Assembly: GCF_041929845.1 (NCBI RefSeq)
Contig: NZ_JBHEEH010000002.1
Location: 1 to 64,000 of the forward strand
DNA: 64,000 bases
Origin: Paenochrobactrum pullorum
GTDB taxonomy: Bacteria > Pseudomonadota > Alphaproteobacteria > Rhizobiales > Rhizobiaceae
Direction of reading: 5' to 3'
Under the pieces are notes generated by a model. That model was not told the origin of the DNA and made no database searches. It saw nothing but the letters and a program-made list of their open reading frames with translations. A program made the translations under genes and the position numbers. Positions 17,069 through 24,445 of the stretch are shown piece after piece; the first letter of the stretch is position 1; every line of letters starts with the position of its first letter.

Positions 17069-17343
17069 AAGATGGGGCCTGTGCCGTTGGTGTTGTCATT
17101 TGCAGAGTTCTTGTCTGCTGTTAAACTAGCATATAGAAATCTGATTGAGAATCTTCATTAACCAACTGTATCGCTAGCCACAAGGAAAATGCGAATATTA
17201 TCTTAACCTGATTAGAAAATTCGCCTATGTTGATTAGGCTTACTGATGAAAGCACGCTTTGTTTTTCGTTTGTCACGACAGTTATTTACGAATTGAAAAA
17301 CATTTTTTTGGATATAGCATTCGATGATAAAAAGGTTTGGGCG

Positions 17344-19722
17344 GTGAAAGAGTTGAACCGGTTTTTGGGACGCAGGCTTATCGCTTTTCTTTTTATTTGG
17401 CTGATTGCAGGGTTTACGTTTGTTGCCCATGCGGAAACGGTGGTTGAAGAAAAACGACCTATTATCAATGAACTGAAGCAGTCTGTCAGTCAGCTCGAAA
17501 CCCGGCTGGAGCAAAACCTCACCAATGATGAGGAACTGGCCAACATTAAATTGAAGTTGGATGATGCATCAAGAAAGCTTCTTGATATTGGGGTGTCTTA
17601 CCGGCCAAGGCTTAGCGAAATTAATGCGCGTCTGGAGCAACTTGGCAGTGCGCCGGCCGATTCTGCAAGTGAAGCTGAAGAAGTAACAGAAGAACGCGTT
17701 CGTCTCACCAACGAAAAAGCGCAGATCAATGTAGCGCTGGGGGAGACAGAAGATGTCTCCATGCAGGTTCATAAATTAAGCAACAAAGTGGTGACGATAA
17801 GGCGCGATCTTTTCACCGGCACGTTGTCACAACGGGTACATATTGATTATTCATTAGGGACTAAGATGACAACCGCTGCCAGCGATCAACTCACGGCGCT
17901 GGGCAAAATTGTCCGTTCCTGGTGGCGTTTTGTCGTCTCTTTTAAACTTAACTCGTTTCTGGCGGCCACATTCTTTGCGCTTATGGCCGCGGTACTTCTG
18001 GAGCTTGGAGCGCGTTATTTTTTAGGCAGCATCTATCAGCGTGATCCTACTGTTGAAAATCCGACTTATTTGAGTCGCCTGTCCGTTGCTTTCTGGTCAA
18101 CGTTGATACCATCGGCAGCGGTTGGGGTGTTCTTCGCTACAACATACTTTTTACTTGATTATTTCAATGTTTTACGCAGTGATATTGCGCTGATTTTGCG
18201 CTCGATATTCAGCTCAGCCGGACTGGTTTATTTCATTTACAGGATGTCGAAAGCGTTAATCAGCCCCGATATGCCGGTATGGCGGCTGATACCGGTTGCC
18301 GCGCGTCCGGGACAGGTCATGCTTGTTCTGGCCTCGACGGCTGCGCTGGTCAACGGGCTTGATTATGTATTTAGTACCGTCAACCAAGTGCTGTCATCGC
18401 CTTTGTCGCTGACGATGGCAAAAAGTCTGGTTTCGTCATTGGTTATTGGCGCGCTGATTATTTGGATCGCACTGCTGAAACCTATTCAGGACGACGAAGA
18501 CGGAGAAATTCGCAGTTGGCCGAAACCGGCTAAAGTTTTGCTGATTTTGTTGGGCTTAGTGCCTGTCATCAGCGCTCTGGCCGGTTATATCGGCTTTGCG
18601 CGTTTCGCCTCACAGCAGATTATGGTCAGCGGCGCTTTCTTGATTATGATGTATCTGGGATTTTTGACAGCCCGTGCCATCATTGAAGAAGGTGCGTTCA
18701 AGTCAACTAAAATTGGTCAGGGCTTGCAAAACAAGTTCAACCTGGATGACAGTTCGATGGATCAGGCCGGGTTGATCGTTGGTATCATGATCAATTTGCT
18801 GGTTCTGCTCATTGGCTTGCCGTTAATTCTGATGCAGCTTGGCTTCCAGTGGAATGAGCTGAAAAATACCTTCTTCCGGCTGATGACCGGTTTCAGCATT
18901 GGTGATTTTTCAATTTCATTGACTGGAATATTAACCGGCATTCTTTTGTTTTTTGTGGTCTATTTCTTCACCCGCTGGTTTCAGAAATGGCTTGATACAA
19001 CAGTGATGGTGCGCGGACGTGTGGATGTAGGTGTGCGTAATTCCATCCGCACCGTAGTCGGCTATATAGGTTTGTGTCTGGCTGCACTGGTTGGAATTTC
19101 TGCCGCTGGCTTCAATCTTTCTAATTTGGCACTGATTGCCGGTGGTCTGTCACTGGGTATCGGTTTCGGTTTGCAAAATATCGTGCAAAATTTTGTCTCC
19201 GGTTTGATCTTGCTGGCTGAGCGTCCTTTTAAAGTGGGGGACTGGGTTGAAGCCGGTACAGTGAGCGGTACCGTTAAAAAAATCAGTGTGCGTGCAACGG
19301 AAGTTGAAACCTTTCAGCGCCAATCGATTATTGTGCCGAACTCGACCTTGATCAACGGTAATGTCGGCAACTGGACACATCATAATAAGCTTGGGCGTAT
19401 TGAGGTCAATTTTCAGATCCCGATGGTAGATGAACCGCGTCGTATCCATGCGGCATTACTGGAAGTGGTTCGCTCCAATCCGTCTGTTTTGAAAAATCCG
19501 GCACCATATGTGGCGCTTAACAATGTCTCTTATACGCTGCTGACTTTTGATATTTATGCTTATTTGGCTGATATCACGAATTCAACCGATGTTAAGAATG
19601 AACTGCGTTTCAGCGCTATTGAGCGATTGAAACAATTAGACAAAGAGATTGAAGCAGAAAAAGCCGCCGCTCTTGCAAAAGCCGAAGCTGATATAGAAGC
19701 CGAAAAAGATAGCGAGGTGTAA
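17344..19722 (+). CDS. large MscS-family mechanosensitive channel
   Basis: A channel that opens under membrane tension to release solutes in osmotic downshock. From GTG 17344 (preceded by AAAGG) it is 792 residues and starts with a signal peptide ending at AHA (FLFIWLIAGFTFVAHAETVV). The longer frame from 17227 would hide that signal. A periplasmic coiled-coil part (LKQSVSQLETRLEQNL, DUF3772-like) follows, then many spans. The MscS core near residues 610-720 has pore helix GGLSLGIGFGLQNIVQNFVS and beta domain FKVGDWVEAG. The Lys/Ala/Glu-rich tail is cytoplasmic. MscK-like in plan but shorter than E. coli MscK. Confidence 0.9.
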   Translation: MKELNRFLGRRLIAFLFIWLIAGFTFVAHAETVVEEKRPIINELKQSVSQLETRLEQNLTNDEELANIKLKLDDASRKLLDIGVSYRPRLSEINARLEQLGSAPADSASEAEEVTEERVRLTNEKAQINVALGETEDVSMQVHKLSNKVVTIRRDLFTGTLSQRVHIDYSLGTKMTTAASDQLTALGKIVRSWWRFVVSFKLNSFLAATFFALMAAVLLELGARYFLGSIYQRDPTVENPTYLSRLSVAFWSTLIPSAAVGVFFATTYFLLDYFNVLRSDIALILRSIFSSAGLVYFIYRMSKALISPDMPVWRLIPVAARPGQVMLVLASTAALVNGLDYVFSTVNQVLSSPLSLTMAKSLVSSLVIGALIIWIALLKPIQDDEDGEIRSWPKPAKVLLILLGLVPVISALAGYIGFARFASQQIMVSGAFLIMMYLGFLTARAIIEEGAFKSTKIGQGLQNKFNLDDSSMDQAGLIVGIMINLLVLLIGLPLILMQLGFQWNELKNTFFRLMTGFSIGDFSISLTGILTGILLFFVVYFFTRWFQKWLDTTVMVRGRVDVGVRNSIRTVVGYIGLCLAALVGISAAGFNLSNLALIAGGLSLGIGFGLQNIVQNFVSGLILLAERPFKVGDWVEAGTVSGTVKKISVRATEVETFQRQSIIVPNSTLINGNVGNWTHHNKLGRIEVNFQIPMVDEPRRIHAALLEVVRSNPSVLKNPAPYVALNNVSYTLLTFDIYAYLADITNSTDVKNELRFSAIERLKQLDKEIEAEKAAALAKAEADIEAEKDSEV

Positions 19723-19858
19723 TCATAGACTGGGGAACAAAACTTGTTCAGCCAATATTCAGCTTGAGTGTATTATAAATTTAGCATTACTAAGACAGAC
19801 AGGATGGAGCAAAGGCTTCATCCGATCCAAAAAGGGACGATGGCAACATCGAAGCAAA

Positions 19859-20134
19859 ATGATCAAATTCGGTAAAGTCATGGTCATGACAGTTGTTATT
19901 TCTGGAGCTATGAATGCTCTTGCAATGGCCGCGACCGTTACCAACGGCGATTCAACTGCCCAGACCATTGTTGTCACCGAAGGTGCATCCAAGCACGAAT
20001 TGGTGATTGCGCCGGGTGAAACTGTGAATTTTTGCCCTTCGGGTTGTTTTGTCACCATGCCGGGCGGTGATCGTGAAGCCTTGAACGGAAGTGAAGCCGT
20101 AACGATCAGCGGTGGTCAGGCAAAGATTAAATAA
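19859..20134 (+). CDS. small exported protein (91 aa)
   Basis: A signal peptide with AMA-type cleavage (VVISGAMNALAMAATVTN) leads a 65-residue mature part with two cysteines in NFCPSGCFVTMPGG that could form a disulfide. Beta-rich, ending SGGQAKIK. I do not recognise a named family. It lies after the MscS gene and is closed by its own terminator. Periplasmic location is likely. Confidence 0.75.
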   Translation: MIKFGKVMVMTVVISGAMNALAMAATVTNGDSTAQTIVVTEGASKHELVIAPGETVNFCPSGCFVTMPGGDREALNGSEAVTISGGQAKIK

Positions 20135-20178
20135 TCTTTCTTTATCCAGATTTCATATTCTCGCATGATATTAGAAGA

Positions 20179-20212
20179 AAAGCCCATAATCTGGTGATTG
20201 CGGGCTTTCTAT
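20179..20212 (+). terminator. intrinsic terminator
   Basis: AAAGCCC-ATAATC, loop TGGT, GATTG-CGGGCTTT, then CTATT. One mismatch in a 13-bp stem. Ends the small exported protein gene. Confidence 0.7.
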
Positions 20213-20320
20213 TATTATAGTTGTAAAATATTTTTAGCCATGAGCAACCACTTCTCATCTTCAGCGTTATGATAGTATTGCATGTAAAGTTTAAAATGCA
20301 TCATAAGGAGACAGAAGCTG

Positions 20321-20458
20321 ATGAAACTTTCTCGCATTGCACCCATCGCAATTATTCTTTGCGCTTTTACACTTGTTTCTTGTGCCAACACTGTGCGCGG
20401 TGTCGGTCGTGATGTGAAAGGGACAGCTCAAGCGGTTGAAGATACCGTTAAAAACTAA
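20321..20458 (+). CDS. entericidin A/B-family lipoprotein
   Basis: A 45-residue lipoprotein. The signal peptide ends in lipobox LVSC with Cys at residue 21 (MKLSRIAPIAIILCAFTLVSC). The short mature peptide is NTVRGVGRDVKGTAQAVEDT plus VKN. N.V.G.G.D...G.A...A matches entericidins EcnA/EcnB, small toxin/antidote-like membrane lipoproteins made in stationary phase. AAGGAG lies 11 bases before the ATG. Entericidins often come as pairs; only one is here. Related single copies are widespread in alphaproteobacteria, where a toxin role is unproven. Confidence 0.88.
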   Translation: MKLSRIAPIAIILCAFTLVSCANTVRGVGRDVKGTAQAVEDTVKN

Positions 20459-20499
20459 TACTTTTATTTTTATTTGATCAACATATGAAAATGGCAAAA

Positions 20500-20646
20500 A
20501 CCGCGCTATCCGGAGATGCACGGTCTTGCCAACAAACGCATGGCTCTCACCGAACAATACACTGGTGAGACATACTATAGGCTCCGGTACGCAATACCTT
20601 ATCCGGAGCATCGAGGCGGTTTGTTGCCGTCTCGATGATCTTTTTA
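20500..20646 (+). ncRNA. candidate structured RNA with three stem-loops
   Basis: In an ORF-free gap of 424 bases, three hairpins lie in a row: TCTCACC (20545-20551) with GGTGAGA (20564-20570); GCTCCGG (20581-20587) with CCGGAGC (20603-20609); CATCGAGGCGG (20609-20619) with CCGTCTCGATG (about 20626-20637), followed by ATCTTTTT. The last is a good intrinsic terminator. A second TATCCGGAG at 20507-20515 could pair with the GCTCCGG arm instead, so two folds are possible. The 5' end and promoter are not identified. It could also be the 3' end of the entericidin mRNA. Confidence 0.45.
20609..20646 (+). terminator. intrinsic terminator
   Basis: CATCGAGGCGG, loop of about 7, CCGTCTCGATG with one G-T pair, then ATCTTTTT. 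It ends whatever transcript crosses the gap after the entericidin gene. Confidence 0.8.
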
Positions 20647-20882
20647 ACAGGACATTCTTACCGGATGGTTATCAGAAGCTTAAGTAAGTCTAAAGATTGC
20701 ACTTTTTTGATCGTTAATTCAGGTTATTTTCGGCTGTTTATTAAAGACTGGTAAAAATTATCCTGCGCATTTGTTTAAAGATATCGGATACGAATTTGTT
20801 TTGAACGAGGCTCGTTTTTATCATCGTGAATTCTCGTCATTGGCCTCTATGCATATGTTGCTGATTGCGATAGGTCAGGATT

Positions 20883-22349
20883 ATGACACGTGCAATTATG
20901 TTTCAGGGTACTGGGTCTGATGTGGGCAAGACGGTTCTTGTGGCCGGTCTTTGTCGTGTGATGCGCAATCGCGGTTTTAAAGTGCGCCCGTTCAAACCAC
21001 AAAATATGTCGAATAATGCTGCCGTGACCGATGATGGCGGCGAGATTGGCCGTGGACAATGGTTGCAGGCATTGGCCTGCGGTATGCCGACAAGCGTGCA
21101 TATGAACCCTGTTTTATTAAAGCCGCAATCCGAAACAGGTAGTCAGATTATCGTGCAAGGCAAAGTCCGTGGGCAAGCAAAGGGGCGCGATTATCAGCGC
21201 TTGAAGCCGCAATTTATGGATGCGGTAATGCAGTCATGGCTGCACATTTGCGATGGTGCTGATATTGTCTTGGTTGAAGGTGCAGGTTCTCCGGCTGAAA
21301 TTAATTTACGTCAAAATGATATTGCCAATATGGGCTTTGCCACCAAGGCCGGTGTGCCGGTGGTGTTGGTCGGTGATATCGATCGTGGCGGGGTGATTGC
21401 CTCGCTCGTGGGCACTCATACGATTTTACCCGAACAAGACCGCGCCATGATTGTCGGTTTTTTGATTAACAAATTTCGCGGTGATGTGTCGCTTTTTGAT
21501 GATGGCTTGTGTTCGGTTACCGAATTTACCGGCTGGCCGTCCTTGGGCGTAGTGCCTTGGCTCAAAGCTGTTGGCCGTTTGCCTGCCGAAGATTCGGTGG
21601 TGCTGGAGAAGATGGTTGAACCCCAAGGAAAAGCTCTCAAAATTGCCGTGCCGATGTTGGATCGAATCGCCAATTTTGATGATCTTGATCCTTTGAAAGC
21701 CGAACCGGATGTGGAACTGGTGATGGTGCGGGCAGGCGACCCCATACCCTTAGATGCCGGATTGATCATTTTGCCTGGGACAAAATCGACGATTGGCGAT
21801 CTGAAACGCTTGCGTGAAAATGGTTGGGACGTTCAAATTCATGACCATGTCAAACGTGGTGGTTATGTGATCGGCATTTGCGGTGGTTATCAGATGCTGG
21901 GGCAAAAAATCAGTGATCCGGAGCAGATTGATGGTGATATTGCAGAAGCTGAAGGATTAGGCCTTTTGCAGATGGAAACCGTTATGAAAGCCGAGAAGAT
22001 ACTCGGTCAAGTACGGGGTAAGGCGCTTGCCTATGACGCAGCTGTCGACGGTTATGAAATTCATTGCGGTGTCAGTAGTGGTGCAGATTGCGTGCGCCCT
22101 TTTGCGCTTGTCGACGGTCGTGCTGACGGTGCCGTTTCTGCCGACGGGCGCATTTTCGGCACATATTTACATGGTCTTTTTGCATCCGACAGTTTCAGGG
22201 CAAAATTGCTGGAAAAGCTTGGTGTGCGTGATGCAGGTTTAAATTACCGTGCCAGTGTTGATGATGCATTGAATGAGCTTGCTGATAATTTGGAGCAGTA
22301 TCTGGATATTGAGGTTTTGTTACAATTAAGTTTGCCTGTGAAAATTTAA
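20883..22349 (+). CDS. cobQ: cobyric acid synthase
   Basis: ATP- and glutamine-dependent amidation of adenosylcobyrinic acid a,c-diamide at side chains b, d, e and g. It is 488 residues. The N-terminal P-loop-like synthetase domain has FQGTGSDVGKTVLVAGLCRV and RPFKPQNMSNNA. The C-terminal class I glutaminase-like domain has the nucleophile Cys in YVIGICGGYQMLG and His in GTYLHGLF. AGGTCAGGA precedes the ATG. It is read alone, upstream of the riboswitch, so is not itself under the riboswitch by position. Confidence 0.97.
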   Translation: MTRAIMFQGTGSDVGKTVLVAGLCRVMRNRGFKVRPFKPQNMSNNAAVTDDGGEIGRGQWLQALACGMPTSVHMNPVLLKPQSETGSQIIVQGKVRGQAKGRDYQRLKPQFMDAVMQSWLHICDGADIVLVEGAGSPAEINLRQNDIANMGFATKAGVPVVLVGDIDRGGVIASLVGTHTILPEQDRAMIVGFLINKFRGDVSLFDDGLCSVTEFTGWPSLGVVPWLKAVGRLPAEDSVVLEKMVEPQGKALKIAVPMLDRIANFDDLDPLKAEPDVELVMVRAGDPIPLDAGLIILPGTKSTIGDLKRLRENGWDVQIHDHVKRGGYVIGICGGYQMLGQKISDPEQIDGDIAEAEGLGLLQMETVMKAEKILGQVRGKALAYDAAVDGYEIHCGVSSGADCVRPFALVDGRADGAVSADGRIFGTYLHGLFASDSFRAKLLEKLGVRDAGLNYRASVDDALNELADNLEQYLDIEVLLQLSLPVKI

Positions 22350-22420
22350 ACATTGATCCACAGTTCAGACTGTCTCAAGTTGATTGACGATCATTGGTAC
22401 ACAGCATAATGTCAGGCCAT

Positions 22421-22620
22421 TGCATCAGGTTTTCATCATCTTATTTGATGAACGAAGAGGGAATGCGAGAAATGCTTGATATCAAGCATTTTGATAGCAG
22501 CCGACCCCGCGACTGTAGAGCGGTGAGGGATGTTGCCATGTGGGTTGTTAATACCCGCAGCCACTGGGAAACCGGGAAGGCGGCTTCATCTTAATGACCC
22601 GCGAGCCAGGAGACCTGCCT
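22421..22620 (+). promoter_or_regulatory. cobalamin riboswitch
   Basis: AdoCbl-sensing leader. The conserved blocks appear in order: CAGGT at the 5' edge, GAGGGAATGCG, CCCCGCGACTGTAGAGCGG, the B12-box-type GCCACTGGGAA, GGGAAGGCGGC, and GACCCGCGAGCCAGGAGACC closing with CTGCC, where AGGT and ACCT pair as the outer helix. It leads the cobP-cobW-cobN-cobO unit. High adenosylcobalamin should lower expression. The expression platform is discussed under the hairpin at 22707. Confidence 0.95.
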
Positions 22621-22636
22621 GTTGTAAAAGGCATAT

Positions 22637-22781
22637 TGCCTGCACCTTAGGGGAGGTTTCCTCGCTGCCTGCACGGAGGTTGTCATGGCTGCACACGCTA
22701 ACAATAGCGCATCGAATGCGCTTTTTTCACTGATTAGTGTGTATAATTTAAGTGCTGCCCCCCCCTTTCAGGAGGTTTCCT
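22637..22781 (+). repeat. repeated motifs in the riboswitch leader
   Basis: TGCCTGCAC occurs at 22637-22645 and 22666-22674. GGAGGTT occurs three times (22652, 22675 and 22771), twice as GGAGGTTTCCT. The middle one is an apt Shine-Dalgarno for ATG 22685. An 8-C run lies at 22758-22765. The copies suggest past duplication or deletion in the leader, or competing ribosome-site pairing. Confidence 0.6.
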
Positions 22782-22846
22782 TCTTAAGCAGATCATTATT
22801 TGCCTTAAAGGTGAAAAGCTACGCATCAGTAGAAGTCGGGGTTTGA
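22685..22846 (+). CDS. possible small ORF in the riboswitch leader (53 aa)
   Basis: ATG 22685 is preceded by GGAGG at 6 bases. The frame gives MAAHANNSASNALFSLISVY, then a weakly hydrophobic and polar remainder to TGA 22844. It ends 7 bases before cobP. The hairpin plus T-run at 22707-22727 lies in its first codons. It could be a leader peptide or the stump of a deleted small gene. Cobalt-transport CbtB proteins (about 60 residues) often follow this riboswitch, but the text here does not show CbtB's conserved His-rich end. Low confidence that it is a real product. Confidence 0.3.
   Translation: MAAHANNSASNALFSLISVYNLSAAPPFQEVSFLSRSLFALKVKSYASVEVGV
22707..22727 (+). terminator. probable riboswitch-controlled terminator
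   Basis: GCGCAT, loop CGA, ATGCGC, then TTTTTT. It is an intrinsic terminator 87 bases after the riboswitch and 126 before cobP. It would stop transcripts before the cob genes, so it is the natural OFF structure of the expression platform. The antiterminator partner is not identified. Confidence 0.7.
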
Positions 22847-22852
22847 ATTAAA

Positions 22853-23371
22853 ATGCCCTCGGCTAAAATTACGCTTGTTCTCGGCGGTGCTCGCTCGGGG
22901 AAATCAAAATACGCTGAAAACTGCGCTGAGAACTCTGGTCTTCAGCCTTTTTATATTGCGACAGGGCGCGCTTATGATGATGAAATGCGTTCGCGCATCA
23001 ATCTTCATCAAGACAGGCGCGGCCTGAATTGGACAACCGTTGAAGAGCCGCTTGATCTGGCGGATGCTTTGCTTAAAACAGCCGCACCAAATCATTTTGT
23101 ACTGGTTGATTGTCTGACGCTTTGGGTCACCAATCTGATGATGGCGGAGCGCGATATTGAAGCCGAAACAGCGCGGCTTTTAGAGACTTTTCCGAAAACT
23201 TCCGGCGAGATATTTTTTGTCTCCAATGAGGTGGGATTGGGTATTGTGCCTGACAACCGGATGGCGCGGGAATTTAGGGATTATGCGGGCTTTTTACATC
23301 AGCGTGTCGCAGAAAAAGCTCACGAAGTTTACTTTATGGCGGCAGGTTTGTCGTTGAAAATGAAGGGATAG
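22853..23371 (+). CDS. cobP: adenosylcobinamide kinase / guanylyltransferase
   Basis: Phosphorylates adenosylcobinamide and then transfers GMP to give AdoCbi-GDP (CobU in Salmonella naming). It is 172 residues. The P-loop is near the start (LVLGGARSGKSKYAE), followed by the family motif FYIATGRAYDDEM, the Walker B-like VLVDCLTLWVTNLMM and the SNEVGLGIVPDNRMAREFRD stretch, including the guanylylation-region His in LHQDRRG. First enzyme gene after the riboswitch; 3 bases before cobW. Confidence 0.95.
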   Translation: MPSAKITLVLGGARSGKSKYAENCAENSGLQPFYIATGRAYDDEMRSRINLHQDRRGLNWTTVEEPLDLADALLKTAAPNHFVLVDCLTLWVTNLMMAERDIEAETARLLETFPKTSGEIFFVSNEVGLGIVPDNRMAREFRDYAGFLHQRVAEKAHEVYFMAAGLSLKMKG

Positions 23372-23374
23372 AAT

Positions 23375-24442
23375 ATGCAGGGCCAAAAAATGGGTCAAAA
23401 GATTCCGGCTACCGTCATTACCGGCTTTTTAGGATCGGGCAAAACCACGATGATCCGTAATTTGCTGGAAAATGCCAATGGCAAGCGCATTGCACTGATC
23501 ATTAATGAGTTTGGCGATCTGGGCGTTGATGGCGGCATTTTAAAAGGTTGCGGTATTGAAAGCTGCACCGAAGAAGATGTGATTGAGCTGAATAATGGCT
23601 GCATTTGCTGCACCGTTGCCGATGATTTCATCCCGACCATGACCAAATTGTTGGAACGCGCAGATCGCCCTGATCATATTGTGATTGAAACATCCGGTTT
23701 GGCACTGCCGCAGCCGCTGGTGGCTGCATTCAATTGGCCGGAAATTAAAACGCAAGTGACTGTTGATGGCGTTGTAACCGTAATTGACGCGGCAGCTGTT
23801 GCCGAAGGCCGCTTTGCGGATGACCACGATAAGATTGATGAGCAACGTCAGGCTGATGAATCCCTTGACCATGAAAGCCCACTGGAGGAACTTTTTGAAG
23901 ATCAGATCCATGCGGCTGATCTGATCGTGCTGAATAAAGCTGATTTGCTTGATGAAGCAGCGCTTGTAGCTGTGCGCAAAGATGTGTCGGAACGTTCATC
24001 CCGCCAGACCAATATGGTGTCTGCAAGTTTTGGCAAGATCGGTGCAGATATTCTGCTTGGCCTTGGTGTTGGTTCGGAAGATGATATTGCCAATCGCAAA
24101 TCACATCATGAAATGCACCATGAAAACGATGATGATCACACCCATAGCCATGACGAGTTTGAAAGTTTTGTGGTTGAAGCCGGTGATGTGAATGATCCGA
24201 AAGCATTTGCCGAAAACCTGAAAAAGATCATTGGCAAGCATGATATCCTGCGACTGAAAGGCTTTGCCAATGTGCCGGGCAAACCGATGCGTTTGGTCGT
24301 GCAGGCTGTGGGTTCACGCATCGAGCATTATTTTGATCGTCCTTGGGCTGATGGTGAAGCCCGCTCCACCAAGCTGGTGGTGATCGGCGTACATGATATT
24401 GATGAAGCAGCAATTGCCAAGTCCGTTCAGGAAGCAGCGTAA
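23375..24442 (+). CDS. cobW: CobW, G3E-family GTPase
   Basis: A 355-residue metal-chaperone GTPase of the COG0523 group. Markers: Walker A GFLGSGKTTMIRNL, metal-binding CxCC in NNGCICCTVADDF, guanine motif VLNKADLLDE, and a His/Asp-rich loop (HHEMHHENDDDHTHSHDE, about residues 245-262) fit for metal binding. CobW has been proposed to deliver cobalt to CobNST. The start ATG follows AAGGGATAG, and a second Met lies at residue 6. It sits 3 bases before cobN, consistent with that role. Confidence 0.95.
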   Translation: MQGQKMGQKIPATVITGFLGSGKTTMIRNLLENANGKRIALIINEFGDLGVDGGILKGCGIESCTEEDVIELNNGCICCTVADDFIPTMTKLLERADRPDHIVIETSGLALPQPLVAAFNWPEIKTQVTVDGVVTVIDAAAVAEGRFADDHDKIDEQRQADESLDHESPLEELFEDQIHAADLIVLNKADLLDEAALVAVRKDVSERSSRQTNMVSASFGKIGADILLGLGVGSEDDIANRKSHHEMHHENDDDHTHSHDEFESFVVEAGDVNDPKAFAENLKKIIGKHDILRLKGFANVPGKPMRLVVQAVGSRIEHYFDRPWADGEARSTKLVVIGVHDIDEAAIAKSVQEAA

Positions 24443-24445
24443 TCC

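Noticed and set aside
16727..17161. 144-codon plus-strand frame opposite the small membrane protein
   Set aside because: Irregular composition and no start signal. The opposite strand has a membrane span and lies in line with secDF, though even that gene is doubtful.
22685..22846. Calling the leader ORF a CbtB cobalt transporter subunit
   Set aside because: Position fits, but the conserved His-rich end and span of CbtB are not seen. Kept only as a possible leader ORF.
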